The notes: generated by a model not told the origin, from the sequence alone. Positions 15,484 to 25,131 are shown, counted from the stretch's first letter. The stretch is 64,000 nt of DNA from Neolewinella persica DSM 23188 (GCF_000373105.1 NZ_KB890416.1:108933-172932); one strand, 5' to 3'. Numbers and translations: made by a program.

Positions 15484-18171
15484 ATGAAAAGGCTATTCCT
15501 GCTTGTCTTTTTACTGCTTACCGGGTACTGGTGCAATGCACAGTTGTCCGTATATGGAACGGTTTCAGGAGAGGAAACCAAGAAAGGAGAGGCCTTTGTC
15601 CAGGTAGTTTTATACAGCTACCCTTCGAATAAAGTTATTGCGCATACTTATACTTCCGAAGCGGGTAAGTATCAGCTTCAGTTACCGATGGGGAAACAGG
15701 TGTATGTGCTTAGAACCAATAGCCTTGCCCACCGGAATGTAGAGCGCGAGATCGTTGTAGCAAACGATAATACAAAAAGAATAAAAGTGGATTTGAGTCT
15801 TGCTATTCAGCAATTTACAATTGACTCCGTTCGGGTAGTGGCGAAAATGCCGCCGATCGTTGTGAAGGAAGATACTACGATTTATCACGTAGCCTCTTTT
15901 AGTGATGAAACTGATCAGACTTTAGAAGAAGTACTCAGCAAAATTCCGGGATTCGAAATTCTGTCAAATGGTGGGATAAAAGTTAAGGGTAAAGCTGTAG
16001 GAAAGGTGTTGGTCAATGGAGAAGAAATTACGGACGGAGGAGCAGGGTTACTTACCCGGGGCCTTAGCCACGAAAGAGTAAAAAGTGTAGAAGTCAGATT
16101 CAAGGAAAAGGATGCACGGATTCGGGAGTCGTTGTTGAGTAATGCAGATCTCGTAGTTCTGGACATTAAGTTGAAAGATGATTTTTCTACTTCCCTTTTT
16201 GGTCGGCTATCGCCCACCATTGGTTACGAAGAAAATGCTGAACTCAGCCCCGGAGGAGTCGCCAATATCTTTTCCCTGAACGAGAAAGTGAAATTACACC
16301 TGGTTACTGAATATGACCGGTTTGGTGATCAAACCATATCACTGTCAAGAATTAAGAATATTGGAAAGGAGGCTTATGCTGCTATTTTTGATGTCCCTGC
16401 GGATTTTAGCCGGGTGAGGGAAAACCCGGAATACCAATCGGAGTTATACGGCTTTAAAGAAGCTGATGCATTTGAATTAGGTTCCGTAGGCTTGTCCGCA
16501 AAAGTCAGCTTGTCTCCTGATCTTGATTTATACCTTGGCTCTTACAATTACCTGGACGACGTATCTTCTTCACGTGATGCAAGCCAAACGGAGATCGTTG
16601 GAGGGGACACGTTTGTTTTTAATGAGCAAAGTGGTAACCGTATCGCGGGCTCTAAGAATAAAGCGGAACTCAAACTGGATCGCCCAGGCTTAAAAGCTAC
16701 CTATAATTTCAATGCGGTCTTTACGGAGTCTACTAATATACTGAATGCATTGAGTGGGACTATCGGTACGCAAAGCTTCAGATCTGCTGATCAGGAAAAC
16801 TCTATCTATCACAATTTTCTTTTGGAGCGGAAGACGGGCGAGCAATCTGGGTTTCAATTAGACGCATTTTACAATCGCTTTACTGTCCAACAGGATCGTA
16901 CACTTCAATCGGAGGGGGTACGGGACGGAACAATTTTTGGAATACCTGAAACGAATGATTTTGTGGTGGAACAAAGAATCCCGGTGATAGGTAGCCGGAC
17001 TATCGCGAATGGATTTTACCAATTTTTGATGGCAGGCCAACAAGTAAAGACTGGGCTGAGATTACTTCAGGATCAATTAGAAGGAGAAAAACAATTTCTT
17101 TACGAGGGCGAGTTCTTAGAAGATAGCCCCTTTATAAGCAACTTGACTACGCTTAGGTACCAGCAAGCCTTCCCCTTCATTCAACTTACGTCCAATTTTG
17201 GGCAATTTAGCTTAAGCAATAAGTTTGGTTACAGCTTTAACCGTTACCCAACGTTAATCGAAGGGACTTCTGCAAGCACTGGCCTTTTTGAAATCAATAC
17301 ACAAGCGAACGTCGATCTGGGGGATGAGCAAAGCCTGAACCTTAACTATTCCCGACAGACCTCCCGGTTCTCAATGGCACAATTATTGTTAGGGCAGGAT
17401 TTGATCGGTTTTCAAACGATCGGTCAACCTGGAGTAAACGAATTACGCCCCCGTATTGAACAGGTGCTGCAGTTCTCCGCCAACAGCTGGGCCCTCGATG
17501 ATTTGGGCATCGGTGTAGAGCTGTCGGGTATCGCAGGGCAGGCCCGCAACGGGTCAGGCTTTAACACCGCATCATTCCCTTTATTGACGGAAACCTACGA
17601 TCAACTCACTTCAAGGTATGCAGTAGGCCTCCTAAAGGTGGCCAAAGTATTCAACGATTTTCCAATCCAGTTAAGGTTGGAGCAAAGCTATATCGCTAAT
17701 CAGGATGAAAACCGATCGCCTGGCGAAGAGGATATCTTTCGGGTTGAAACGCGGGTCGGCTTAACCAACCTGAAGGCTACAACCACTTTTAAAAATATGC
17801 CCCACAACTTTCGCCTGGATTTTAAAAGAGTAGGTGCACGGTATTTCAGTGAGATTAGTCCCGCAATAAACCGGCAGGTAATTTGGAATACAGCTTTTCG
17901 TCAAATCCACTACTTCAATAAACGAAAAATTGTGGCTTCGGTAAACTGGCGATACGCCAGCTTTGCAGGGCAACAACAATCGGAACTGTTCCTGGTCGAT
18001 GCCGATCTATCTTTTAAGTTGAAAAAATGTCGGGTAAATCTGCTGGTCAATAATCTCTTTGACGCCGGCTCAATCGCCACCCAAGGTACCTCTTCGGGCT
18101 TCTTTTTCAACGACAATCGAAACATTTTTGGCCGCTATTTGAAGGCCGGACTAACGTTCGACCTTAACTAA
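15484..18171 (+). CDS. Outer-membrane beta-barrel protein with carboxypeptidase-regulatory-like domain
   Basis: An 895-residue outer-membrane protein. The signal peptide (MKRLFLLVFLLLTG...CNAQ) ends near residue 20. A CarboxypepD_reg-like domain (about 21-110) and a plug-like segment (about 120-215, with EEVLSKIPGFEI and GKVLVNGEEI) precede a long OMP_b-brl-type barrel. The plug region is compact and lacks a clear TonB box. The next gene encodes a GLPGLI protein, a pairing common in Bacteroidota, and the small Cys protein lies directly upstream. This suggests a three-gene export or surface module. Codon use is more AT-rich than in the efflux and housekeeping genes, consistent with accessory DNA. 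Confidence 0.8.
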   Translation: MKRLFLLVFLLLTGYWCNAQLSVYGTVSGEETKKGEAFVQVVLYSYPSNKVIAHTYTSEAGKYQLQLPMGKQVYVLRTNSLAHRNVEREIVVANDNTKRIKVDLSLAIQQFTIDSVRVVAKMPPIVVKEDTTIYHVASFSDETDQTLEEVLSKIPGFEILSNGGIKVKGKAVGKVLVNGEEITDGGAGLLTRGLSHERVKSVEVRFKEKDARIRESLLSNADLVVLDIKLKDDFSTSLFGRLSPTIGYEENAELSPGGVANIFSLNEKVKLHLVTEYDRFGDQTISLSRIKNIGKEAYAAIFDVPADFSRVRENPEYQSELYGFKEADAFELGSVGLSAKVSLSPDLDLYLGSYNYLDDVSSSRDASQTEIVGGDTFVFNEQSGNRIAGSKNKAELKLDRPGLKATYNFNAVFTESTNILNALSGTIGTQSFRSADQENSIYHNFLLERKTGEQSGFQLDAFYNRFTVQQDRTLQSEGVRDGTIFGIPETNDFVVEQRIPVIGSRTIANGFYQFLMAGQQVKTGLRLLQDQLEGEKQFLYEGEFLEDSPFISNLTTLRYQQAFPFIQLTSNFGQFSLSNKFGYSFNRYPTLIEGTSASTGLFEINTQANVDLGDEQSLNLNYSRQTSRFSMAQLLLGQDLIGFQTIGQPGVNELRPRIEQVLQFSANSWALDDLGIGVELSGIAGQARNGSGFNTASFPLLTETYDQLTSRYAVGLLKVAKVFNDFPIQLRLEQSYIANQDENRSPGEEDIFRVETRVGLTNLKATTTFKNMPHNFRLDFKRVGARYFSEISPAINRQVIWNTAFRQIHYFNKRKIVASVNWRYASFAGQQQSELFLVDADLSFKLKKCRVNLLVNNLFDAGSIATQGTSSGFFFNDNRNIFGRYLKAGLTFDLN

Positions 18172-18290
18172 GTGCCTGGCCATTGGCCCCGGTCTGATTC
18201 CTCGACCAGCAGGGGCTTCCTTAACCTTTTTGTTCACTTGCCTTCCACTTCTTAATCATGGGAGGTAATCAACCTCTAAATCTATTAGTC

Positions 18291-18959
18291 ATGAAATTGT
18301 TAACCCAATTCGCAGCCCTATTATTTCTCGTTTTTTCTTCTGCTTTAAATGCTCAGCAGAGTGGAGAAATTATCTACAAAAAAGTCTACAGCTCCTGGGA
18401 TGCAGAACGTACCGAAATTTTGAAGTTCGATGGTTCGGAATGCCTGTACATTGAAAAAAATCCAAAACTTAAAGCGGTCTCCGATGAAGGGTATGACGTA
18501 ACCTACAAGGCTCGGGATCAGTCATGGTACCTTAACATGGAGAGTATGGAAGTAGTAGAACGCATGAAGGACGCTAAGAAGAAGAAATACGTGCTCTGGG
18601 ATTACCAGGAGACTCCTTATGAATGGGAAATCCATGATGAGTTTAAAACCATTGGCAAATACCGGGTACAAAAGGCCACCGGTATGGATAAAAATGTAGC
18701 GTGGGGCAAGGCTACTGTCTGGTTCACTACCGAAATACCTTTACCTTATGGTCCCCACCGGTTGTTTGGCCTACCCGGGCTTATTCTGGAGGCTCGCCTT
18801 GAAAAAGACTTTAAATCAAAATATATCTTTGATCGCATTGAATACAAGGACGTTGCCGAATTGCGCCCGACCGACGGTGTCTGGATTGATAAAAAGGATC
18901 CCACTAAAGAATCCGCTAAACGGAGTAACATTCGTAAAGCATTGGGGAGTAACGAATAA
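18291..18959 (+). CDS. GLPGLI family protein
   Basis: 222 residues from ATG 18291; an upstream ATG at 18258 would put 11 residues ahead of an otherwise normal signal peptide. The signal ends ...SALNAQ near residue 21. The diagnostic block FGLPGLILEARLE lies near residue 165, preceded by AWFTTEIPLPYGPHR-like sequence (WFTTEIPLPYGPHRLFG), matching the GLPGLI family (TIGR01200). Its biochemical role is unknown; members are exported and often sit next to TonB-receptor-like barrels, as here. Confidence 0.88.
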   Translation: MKLLTQFAALLFLVFSSALNAQQSGEIIYKKVYSSWDAERTEILKFDGSECLYIEKNPKLKAVSDEGYDVTYKARDQSWYLNMESMEVVERMKDAKKKKYVLWDYQETPYEWEIHDEFKTIGKYRVQKATGMDKNVAWGKATVWFTTEIPLPYGPHRLFGLPGLILEARLEKDFKSKYIFDRIEYKDVAELRPTDGVWIDKKDPTKESAKRSNIRKALGSNE

Positions 18960-19012
18960 TACCCGCGTTTTTATTGATGGAAAGTAGGCGCCAATCAACC
19001 CCGATATGGCGC

Positions 19013-19975
19013 CTACTCCTCCTCCACCGAACTAAAATGATGGATCCGGTCTAGGTGTAACTCCGTCGTCATCTCCCGTTCGAAGTACATCGGCTCGAAC
19101 TTTACGTTCCAGGCAATTTCGTCGTGGATGTAGGAATTATTGATGTGAACGGACTGAGCAAAAGTCTCGTCGTAGCCATTGATCATGATCAGAAGCTCTG
19201 ACCGGCGACGGCAATAGTCTTTCTGGCTCCAGCCGTAGATAGGACTTTGCTCAGTAATGGGATGCACGACCGTCCAGTTCAGGGGGAAAAGCGGGACGTT
19301 GTCCCGCTCCAGTTCCAGCGGCGCGAAGCGCCGCCGGTCACCCTCCAGCCAGGTAAGGATGACGCGGGCACTGACGTTGATCAGGTTATTGTCCCGTTTG
19401 TTGGCAATCCTGAATTGAATACTGCTCACCTGCTCATCTTCTCCATACGGGGCCACGATGGCTTTTTCGGAGAACAGGATCAGCCGTTGTGGGCGCGCGA
19501 AGCGCGCGTAGAATAAACCGGTAACAATGGCGAGCGCGATCCAGCCGAACAGGGCGACGAAGGCTGCCAGGGCATTAGCCGCGATGCCCATGGGCGCCAG
19601 GCTGCCGTAACCTACGGTCGTAAACGTCTGGACGCTGAAGAAGAAAGCCCCCAGCATCCGGTACCAGAAAGGATCGTACTGCGAAATATTGGAGAGCGAA
19701 TCCGTGCCAATGATCAGAAATCCTGCGGCAAAGACAATGTTGATCATTATGTAGGAGGCCAACGTGATGAGCAGGAACCGCCCCCAACCCATTTCCACCA
19801 GGTTCTGGTAAGGAGCGAAAATGGACCGGCCTCGCCTTACGACGTTGAAGGATCCATCGTTGTTGATCAGCCGGGTACCGGGGCTGCGGGCCACCTTGCT
19901 CCCCAGGCCGAAGTCGGTCGCCGTATCGGCGTCCGGCGTACCGGTGATGCGTTCACGAATATGCTTTAGGTTCAT
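19013..19975 (-). CDS. KirBac-type inward-rectifier potassium channel
   Basis: A 320-residue prokaryotic Kir channel. Two transmembrane helices (about 62-85 and 135-160) flank a pore loop with the selectivity filter TVGYG in FTTVGYGSLAPMG. The C-terminal ~150 residues are the cytoplasmic immunoglobulin-like IRK domain (RIANKRDNNLINVSARVILTW, then the acidic loop HDEIAWNVKFEPMYF). It conducts potassium across the inner membrane. It stands alone, convergent with the GLPGLI gene. Confidence 0.93.
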   Translation of the reverse strand: MNLKHIRERITGTPDADTATDFGLGSKVARSPGTRLINNDGSFNVVRRGRSIFAPYQNLVEMGWGRFLLITLASYIMINIVFAAGFLIIGTDSLSNISQYDPFWYRMLGAFFFSVQTFTTVGYGSLAPMGIAANALAAFVALFGWIALAIVTGLFYARFARPQRLILFSEKAIVAPYGEDEQVSSIQFRIANKRDNNLINVSARVILTWLEGDRRRFAPLELERDNVPLFPLNWTVVHPITEQSPIYGWSQKDYCRRRSELLIMINGYDETFAQSVHINNSYIHDEIAWNVKFEPMYFEREMTTELHLDRIHHFSSVEEE

Positions 19976-20107
19976 TAGTGAGTTAACCGTTGGGGTTGAC
20001 TTGGGTTTAAAATTAGGAATGGATGTCTTTGCCTACAATACATAAACCCTCCCAATTTACGAACAACCAGTAGCCGAAGGCTGGTTGTATGAATAAAAGA
20101 CTTCGTG

Positions 20108-20893
20108 ATGCAATTTTCCAATACCACCAAGAACCGATTATTTAAGGCAGGGTACGTCACCAAGGGGTTATTGTATTTATTGATTGGTGGTTTTGCGGTG
20201 GCAACCGTAGTGGGCGCAGCTCGGAACACGAACGGTCCTAAGGCCATTATTGATTGGCTGGGGAATAACCCCTTTGGGCAGGCATTTACCATTTTAGTAG
20301 GAGTCGGCTTAGCGTCTTACGCTGTTTGGCGTTGGTACACTGCGATCGGCGATCCAGCATCAGCGGAGAATGATACCAAGGGGATAGTCAAACGCATTGG
20401 CTGGGCGGTTAGTGGTACGACTTACGGATTGTTGGCGGTCTACGCCTTCAAGAGCCTGAACGGAAGTGGTGGAAATAGTGGTGGTAAAAAGGATATGGTG
20501 GGGCTGTTGCTGGAGCAACCCTACGGGCAGGAACTGGTTGGCATCGTGGCAGCCGTTGTCGTCGGAGTTGGGGCTTATCAATTGTACCGGGCATTTACGG
20601 ACAAGCATATGGATGGGATCAATAAGCAGCAAATCAGCCAGGAACAAGAAGACTCTTTTCGTACTACGGGCCGTATCGGCCTGACGGCCAGATGCGTTGT
20701 TTACGGCATCATCGCCTACTTTCTTTTTCGGGCCGCCACACTTTCAGACGCCAGCCAGTTTCGCGGCATCGGAGAGGCGCTGGGTACCCTGCAAGGGGGA
20801 GATTTGGGCTCTGCGCTGTTAGCTGTTACCGGGGTGGGGATGCTGGCTTATGGTTTTTTTATGTTGGTCCGGGCAAGGTATGAGAGGGTATGA
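20108..20893 (+). CDS. DUF1206 membrane protein
   Basis: 261 residues with six hydrophobic segments arranged as three two-helix repeats, each opening with a basic, Gly-rich turn: FKAGYVTKGLLYLLIGG, KRIGWAVSGTTYGLLAV and GRIGLTARCVVYGIIAY. This triplicated pattern is that of DUF1206. Function is unknown; it is an inner-membrane protein. I prefer ATG 20108 to the GTG one codon upstream. It is divergent from KirBac. Confidence 0.85.
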   Translation: MQFSNTTKNRLFKAGYVTKGLLYLLIGGFAVATVVGAARNTNGPKAIIDWLGNNPFGQAFTILVGVGLASYAVWRWYTAIGDPASAENDTKGIVKRIGWAVSGTTYGLLAVYAFKSLNGSGGNSGGKKDMVGLLLEQPYGQELVGIVAAVVVGVGAYQLYRAFTDKHMDGINKQQISQEQEDSFRTTGRIGLTARCVVYGIIAYFLFRAATLSDASQFRGIGEALGTLQGGDLGSALLAVTGVGMLAYGFFMLVRARYERV

Positions 20894-20919
20894 TGTTACT
20901 GCTCTCAATAAGCTCCCTT

Positions 20920-20937
20920 GCATCCCGCGGCCGCGCC
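20920..20937 (-). repeat. Dispersed GC-rich element, copy 5 (18-mer subtype)
   Basis: The minus strand reads GGCGCGGCCGCGGGATGC, the GGATGC subtype, in the short convergent spacer between the DUF1206 and TlpA-like genes. Confidence 0.7.
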
Positions 20938-20942
20938 AAAAA

Positions 20943-22424
20943 CTACAAGCCCAACAGCTTATCCACCTCATCCGCCAGCCCGTACCCTGGCCCGCCAGTT
21001 TTTGCCTTGACCAATTTGCCTTGTTGGTCAAAAATAGCGTGATGCGGGATTCCGCTGATGCCGAAAAGCTTATTCAATACTGTGGTCTGCTCTTTGTTGG
21101 TCCGCAGATGGACTGCCGAAAACTCCAACTTGCTAAGCTGATCCTGCCAAATGTTTTCGGCACTGCTTCGGGCCAAAAATACTACGACAAGTTGTTCCGG
21201 GTCATACTTCTTGATGAAGCCGGGGTAATCGTTTTTCATTTCATCGATACAGGGCGAGCACCAGGTCGCCCAGAAGTCGAGCACGATGACCTTGCCTGCG
21301 TGCGCAGCAAGGATGTCCGGTATGGGGTTGTCCATCCCTTCTGGAATACTCGGGAGTTGTTGTTCATAAAGGTTAACGGGCTCTATTTCTCCGGAAAGGA
21401 TACTAAGTTTTTCTCTGATGGGCCCGCTAAGGCTAGGGTAAGGAGTAGTGCGAACGAAACTTTTGGCGTCTTCAACGAGGGTGGGTGCTGGCTTTTCAAC
21501 AAGTAACTGTAAATCGTAAATTCTGGTTAGAAAAAGGTCGTGGAGATAGCCTTCGTAGAGGCTGTCAATTAGCTTTCGGGATGCTGCGTAGTAAAGGGCT
21601 TTTCTCTCTTCCTTTGGTAAATGTTTGACGGGATTATAGGCAAAGCTGGTAACGGCCATATGCTCATAATGCAGATCACTGATCATGTCATTGGTGATGA
21701 TGGTAGGTTCAGGAAAAGGCTTCGCGGCGTTCACCATTAGATATTTCCTTTTGAGACTGTCTGCACTGAACGATTCATCCCCCTCTATCATCGAAAAATT
21801 CAAATCAGTCCGAATCTGATGTTTAATATACGTATTGGCATATTCCAGTAGTGCAGGGTCCGTATACTTTCCGGTAGCCCAAAGGTCTGCGAGCCGGCGC
21901 CTGCGTTGCTCCGCAATGTCTTGGTTGAAGGCAATTAAGGCATCAAGGCCCATAATGCCCTTTGACAAGGAATCCCGGGTGGGCCAGTCTGGTGGCGCCA
22001 GTGCAGTTACGATTTCGATGGCCTGGTCGGTAAAGGGCGCATCGGGCGCGCGTAGTTGGTAACCGCCAGTTGTGTCACGCACAAGGTGTAGGGTTAAATC
22101 TTCGCAGGGTCGGACGAGAAATTCAAGGAAACTATCTCCGTAAATTAGGTTATAGTTTCGAATGATGTTCTGGACGACTTCAAATGATGTGCGGCCGGAG
22201 GCGTCAAGGAAAAGTTGATGGTTTTCTCGGTCTTGGCTATGCTCAACGCTCCAGTAGGCAGTGACCGTGTTGGGATCCGTTGCGTCATCGAAACCCGGGA
22301 CTTCTATGGTGATGATGGCCGTTTTCAGTGAGTCGCGGATGGAGAATTCAGGTGGAGGAAGGGTGTCGGATGTTTCGCAACCCCAAAGGAAGGGCAGCAG
22401 TAAAAGGAGGCTTAGGTGTTTCAT
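20943..22424 (-). CDS. TlpA-like thioredoxin-domain lipoprotein
   Basis: A 493-residue exported lipoprotein with lipobox LWGC at residues 13-16. The N-terminal ~350 residues are helical and of unrecognised type. The C-terminal ~140 residues are a TlpA/ResA-type thioredoxin domain with VIVLDFWATWCSPCIDEM (active site CSPC) and a cis-Pro block GISGIPHHAIFD. It is probably a periplasmic disulfide reductase acting on secreted proteins or in cytochrome maturation. It has its own -7 box, with a GC-rich element just behind it. Confidence 0.85.
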   Translation of the reverse strand: MKHLSLLLLLPFLWGCETSDTLPPPEFSIRDSLKTAIITIEVPGFDDATDPNTVTAYWSVEHSQDRENHQLFLDASGRTSFEVVQNIIRNYNLIYGDSFLEFLVRPCEDLTLHLVRDTTGGYQLRAPDAPFTDQAIEIVTALAPPDWPTRDSLSKGIMGLDALIAFNQDIAEQRRRRLADLWATGKYTDPALLEYANTYIKHQIRTDLNFSMIEGDESFSADSLKRKYLMVNAAKPFPEPTIITNDMISDLHYEHMAVTSFAYNPVKHLPKEERKALYYAASRKLIDSLYEGYLHDLFLTRIYDLQLLVEKPAPTLVEDAKSFVRTTPYPSLSGPIREKLSILSGEIEPVNLYEQQLPSIPEGMDNPIPDILAAHAGKVIVLDFWATWCSPCIDEMKNDYPGFIKKYDPEQLVVVFLARSSAENIWQDQLSKLEFSAVHLRTNKEQTTVLNKLFGISGIPHHAIFDQQGKLVKAKTGGPGYGLADEVDKLLGL

Positions 22425-22446
22425 AAAAGTTGTATTAACGGGTACT

Positions 22447-22454
22447 CAAAGATA
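22447..22454 (-). promoter_or_regulatory. -7 box of the TlpA-like gene
   Basis: The minus strand reads TATCTTTG, a full TAnnTTTG match, 22 nt before the ATG at 22424. The GC-rich element at 22462-22480 occupies the expected region between -33 and -7. Confidence 0.6.
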
Positions 22455-22461
22455 ACGTTTT

Positions 22462-22480
22462 GGGCGGGGTCGCGGGTGCC
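22462..22480 (+). repeat. Dispersed GC-rich 17-mer, copy 6
   Basis: GGCGGGGTCGCGGGTGC, lying in the promoter region of the TlpA-like gene. Confidence 0.7.
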
Positions 22481-22805
22481 ATGTTAAGGGAGGAAAGGAG
22501 CAAGGGGAGGAGGGCTGGTCCAACTTTGTAAAAAGATGTCAAAGACTCTTCTTCTCTTTCCCAATAGTACCGCTACCCGGCATCGGTAAAGCCGGAGAGG
22601 CGAAGGCCGCCGGGCGTGTCTGGACCTTTCTAGGGTAGGGAAGGGGCATCGCTTCCGGAAAATTAAATTTTATGTAGGTTATTTTTTTATTTAAAACTTT
22701 AAGGCGTAACTTTAGGTGTTGTAAGGTGCAAACGAGCACTATTCACTGACTCTAACATTACAATTTGGGTAATAAGCTGCTAATTTTTCAGAAACGGAAG
22801 AAACA
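22481..22805. other. Divergent spacer upstream of the efflux regulator
   Basis: No gene is seen. A GC-rich segment at about 22575-22625 with CCGG/CCGG and GGCG/CGCC arms may fold. TAACTTTA near 22707 is a plausible -7 box for the TetR gene, giving a leader of about 90 nt. Confidence 0.4.
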
Positions 22806-23477
22806 TTGGAAACTATTGAACCATCTAAAGTTTCCGCCGTTCTTCTCACCGTGAATAAAGCAGTAACCACCAGGCAACAACTGATCCGTACATCGCATGA
22901 CATGTTCATGCGCCTCGGGATTAAAAGCATCAGCATGGACGACATCGCCCGAGAGATGGGGGTGTCCAAGAAGACGATCTACGTAGAAGTCTCCAATAAG
23001 GAAGAACTCATTCAACTTGTAATGGAGGACGAGTACCAGGAAGATATGCGGACCCTGGCTAAAAACCGGGAAGAGGCAGTTGATGCAATGGACGAGTTCC
23101 TGCGGAACAGCCGTTATTTCATCCGCCAGATGCGGGCGATGTCTCCGGCTACGCTCCGGGATCTGAAAAAATACTACCCCGTGATCTGGAAGGGCCTGGT
23201 TCAAAACCACCACCTGGAATTCAGCAAATCCCTGGCGGCCAATCTGGAACGTGGGCTCGAAGAAGGTATTTACCGGGACGATCTCGATCCTCTGGTGATT
23301 GCCCGCTTTTACAGCTCGATGATGATGTCGGTAATCGATACCAACGTTTTTCCAGCCCGGGAACGCCCGATTTCGGACATCATCAGCCAGCTCAGTCGCT
23401 ACCATTTTCATGGGATCGTAAATCAATTTGGTCGGGAACGGCTGGATAAATACCTGAATAAGGAAGCACTCGAATAA
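22806..23477 (+). CDS. TetR/AcrR-family transcriptional regulator
   Basis: 223 residues from TTG 22806; GTG 22851 would give a more usual short N-terminus and is an equal candidate. The HTH reads GIKSISMDDIAREMGVSKKT followed by IYVEVSNKEELI, a textbook TetR_N domain. The remainder is a helical ligand-binding domain. It is the first gene of a TetR-TolC-adaptor-RND cluster and most likely represses that operon until a pump substrate binds. Confidence 0.9.
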   Translation: METIEPSKVSAVLLTVNKAVTTRQQLIRTSHDMFMRLGIKSISMDDIAREMGVSKKTIYVEVSNKEELIQLVMEDEYQEDMRTLAKNREEAVDAMDEFLRNSRYFIRQMRAMSPATLRDLKKYYPVIWKGLVQNHHLEFSKSLAANLERGLEEGIYRDDLDPLVIARFYSSMMMSVIDTNVFPARERPISDIISQLSRYHFHGIVNQFGRERLDKYLNKEALE

Positions 23478-23577
23478 AACTTTTCCCTCATTTCCATCCA
23501 TTAATGAACTCATAGAGTTTTTCGGGTGAGAAACCTCAGCCCCCCAATACCCCGCACTACCACAATTATTGACCGAA

Positions 23578-24927
23578 ATGAATTCAATTTACCAACGCTT
23601 GTTGTGCCTCGCCGCTCTCCTGGCGGTTTTGGCCACCGGCAGTTTACGGCTTACAGCTCAGGAAGAAGCTCCGCCCGTATTTAGCCTTAAGACGGCCGTG
23701 GACTACGCCATGAGCAACAGCAATGCTATCCGTAACGCCCAGGTCGATATCCTCGACGCGGAGCAGAACGTAAAAGAGCGCCTGAGTACGGGCTTGCCGC
23801 AAATCAACGGCTCGGTTGACTTCAACCACTTTCTCAAAGTACCGGTGTTGCCGTTGCCGGAAGCCTTTGCCATGGGAGATCCTGACGCGCCCACGAGCAT
23901 CGCCTTCCAGCTGAAGAATAGCCTTACGGCCGGGATCGCTGCCCGAAGCATGCTCTTTGACGGTAGTTTCTTCGTAGGGTTGCGCGCAGCGCGCTCCAGC
24001 GGCGAATACTACAACCTGCAATTGGAAAATACCCAACGGACCGTACGCAGCCAGGTAACCCGGGCCTACTTCCCCGTCCTGTTGCTTAAAACCAACGTGG
24101 TTATTCTGGATCGCAACATCTCCAACCTGGAAAAGCTCCTCAACGAAACCAACGCACAGTACGAGGCCGGATTCGTGGAACAACTGGATGTAGATCGCCT
24201 CGTGCTCAGCCTGAACAACCTGCGCAGCCAACGGGACCAGGTAGGCAGCCAGGCGGAGAATGCGCTACGGGCGTTGAAATTCACCCTGAACTACCCGATG
24301 GACGAACCATTGCGGGTAGAGGACGACCTGGATAAGCTGGAAACAAGCATCGAAGTTGCGGCCCTAACCTCCGATATCCCGTTTCAACAGCGTCCTGAAA
24401 TCCGCTTGCTGGATAAGACCATAGAGCTGCAGGGGCTTAACGAGGAACTCCAAAAGTCCGCTTACCTGCCAACGGTTTACGCTACGGTTTCCGGCCAATA
24501 CCAGTTTCAGGGCAACAGCTTCTCTGATGGCTTCTGGGCACCAACCGTCGTCCTTGGCCTGAGTGCAAGTGTCCCCATCTATGACTTTGGCGGACGGAAG
24601 GCCCGGGTAGAGCGCGCGAAACTGGCCACGCAGAAGGTCATCAACCAACGGAACGACGCTCAACGTAGCGTTCAACTCGAAGTACTGAATGCCCGTGCCA
24701 CTTTCACGGCAAATAACGATCGCCTGGCGGTAACCAAAAGTAACCTCGACCTGGCCCAACGCATCTACGATGTTACCCAGGTGAAGTACCGCGAAGGCGT
24801 AGGCTCCAGTATCGAAATTGTACAGGCAGAACAGGCGTTGTACGAATCTCAGGCCAATTACCTCAACGCACTGTACGAAACACTGGTGGCTAAGGAAGAT
24901 CTCTTCCTTGCTCTGGGCCGTAATTAA
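23578..24927 (+). CDS. TolC-family outer-membrane efflux channel
   Basis: 449 residues from ATG 23578; a TTG three codons upstream is less likely. The signal peptide ends ...LRLTAQ near 29. Two OEP repeats follow, the first with AVDYAMSNSNAIRNAQVDIL and SRLRPQIN-like LSTGLPQINGSVD, the second with LQKSAYLPTVYATVSGQYQF. Long coiled-coil helices (for example LNNLRSQRDQVGSQAENALR) form the periplasmic tunnel. It provides the outer-membrane exit duct for the RND pump encoded two genes downstream. Confidence 0.92.
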   Translation: MNSIYQRLLCLAALLAVLATGSLRLTAQEEAPPVFSLKTAVDYAMSNSNAIRNAQVDILDAEQNVKERLSTGLPQINGSVDFNHFLKVPVLPLPEAFAMGDPDAPTSIAFQLKNSLTAGIAARSMLFDGSFFVGLRAARSSGEYYNLQLENTQRTVRSQVTRAYFPVLLLKTNVVILDRNISNLEKLLNETNAQYEAGFVEQLDVDRLVLSLNNLRSQRDQVGSQAENALRALKFTLNYPMDEPLRVEDDLDKLETSIEVAALTSDIPFQQRPEIRLLDKTIELQGLNEELQKSAYLPTVYATVSGQYQFQGNSFSDGFWAPTVVLGLSASVPIYDFGGRKARVERAKLATQKVINQRNDAQRSVQLEVLNARATFTANNDRLAVTKSNLDLAQRIYDVTQVKYREGVGSSIEIVQAEQALYESQANYLNALYETLVAKEDLFLALGRN

Positions 24928-24959
24928 CCTTGTCACTCCATTTCGGCGCTTCGCGCCTC

Positions 24960-25130
24960 CTTCCCGGATTCCATTCGATGCTGTGCATCTCATTCCATCC
25001 GGGGCCACAACGATTTGATCCCTCCGGGATCGCCACTTTATGATTTGATCCCGGAGGGATCGAATCCTTTTAACCCCGGGCGAAGAGAAATGCACAGCAT
25101 CGATCTAAGTCAGGGCTCCCCACCCCTCCA
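24960..25130. repeat. GATCCC-palindrome element related to the 44-bp array
   Basis: Contains GATCCCTCCGGGATC near 25016 and its partner GATCCCGGAGGGATC near 25047, then TTTTAACCCCGGGCGAAG and GCACAGCATCGAT. The order of parts matches the opening of the array near 43180-43245. CGATGCTGTGCAT near 24975 is the inverted partner of ATGCACAGCATCG near 25092, so the spacer can fold on itself. Confidence 0.7.
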
Positions 25131-25131
25131 A

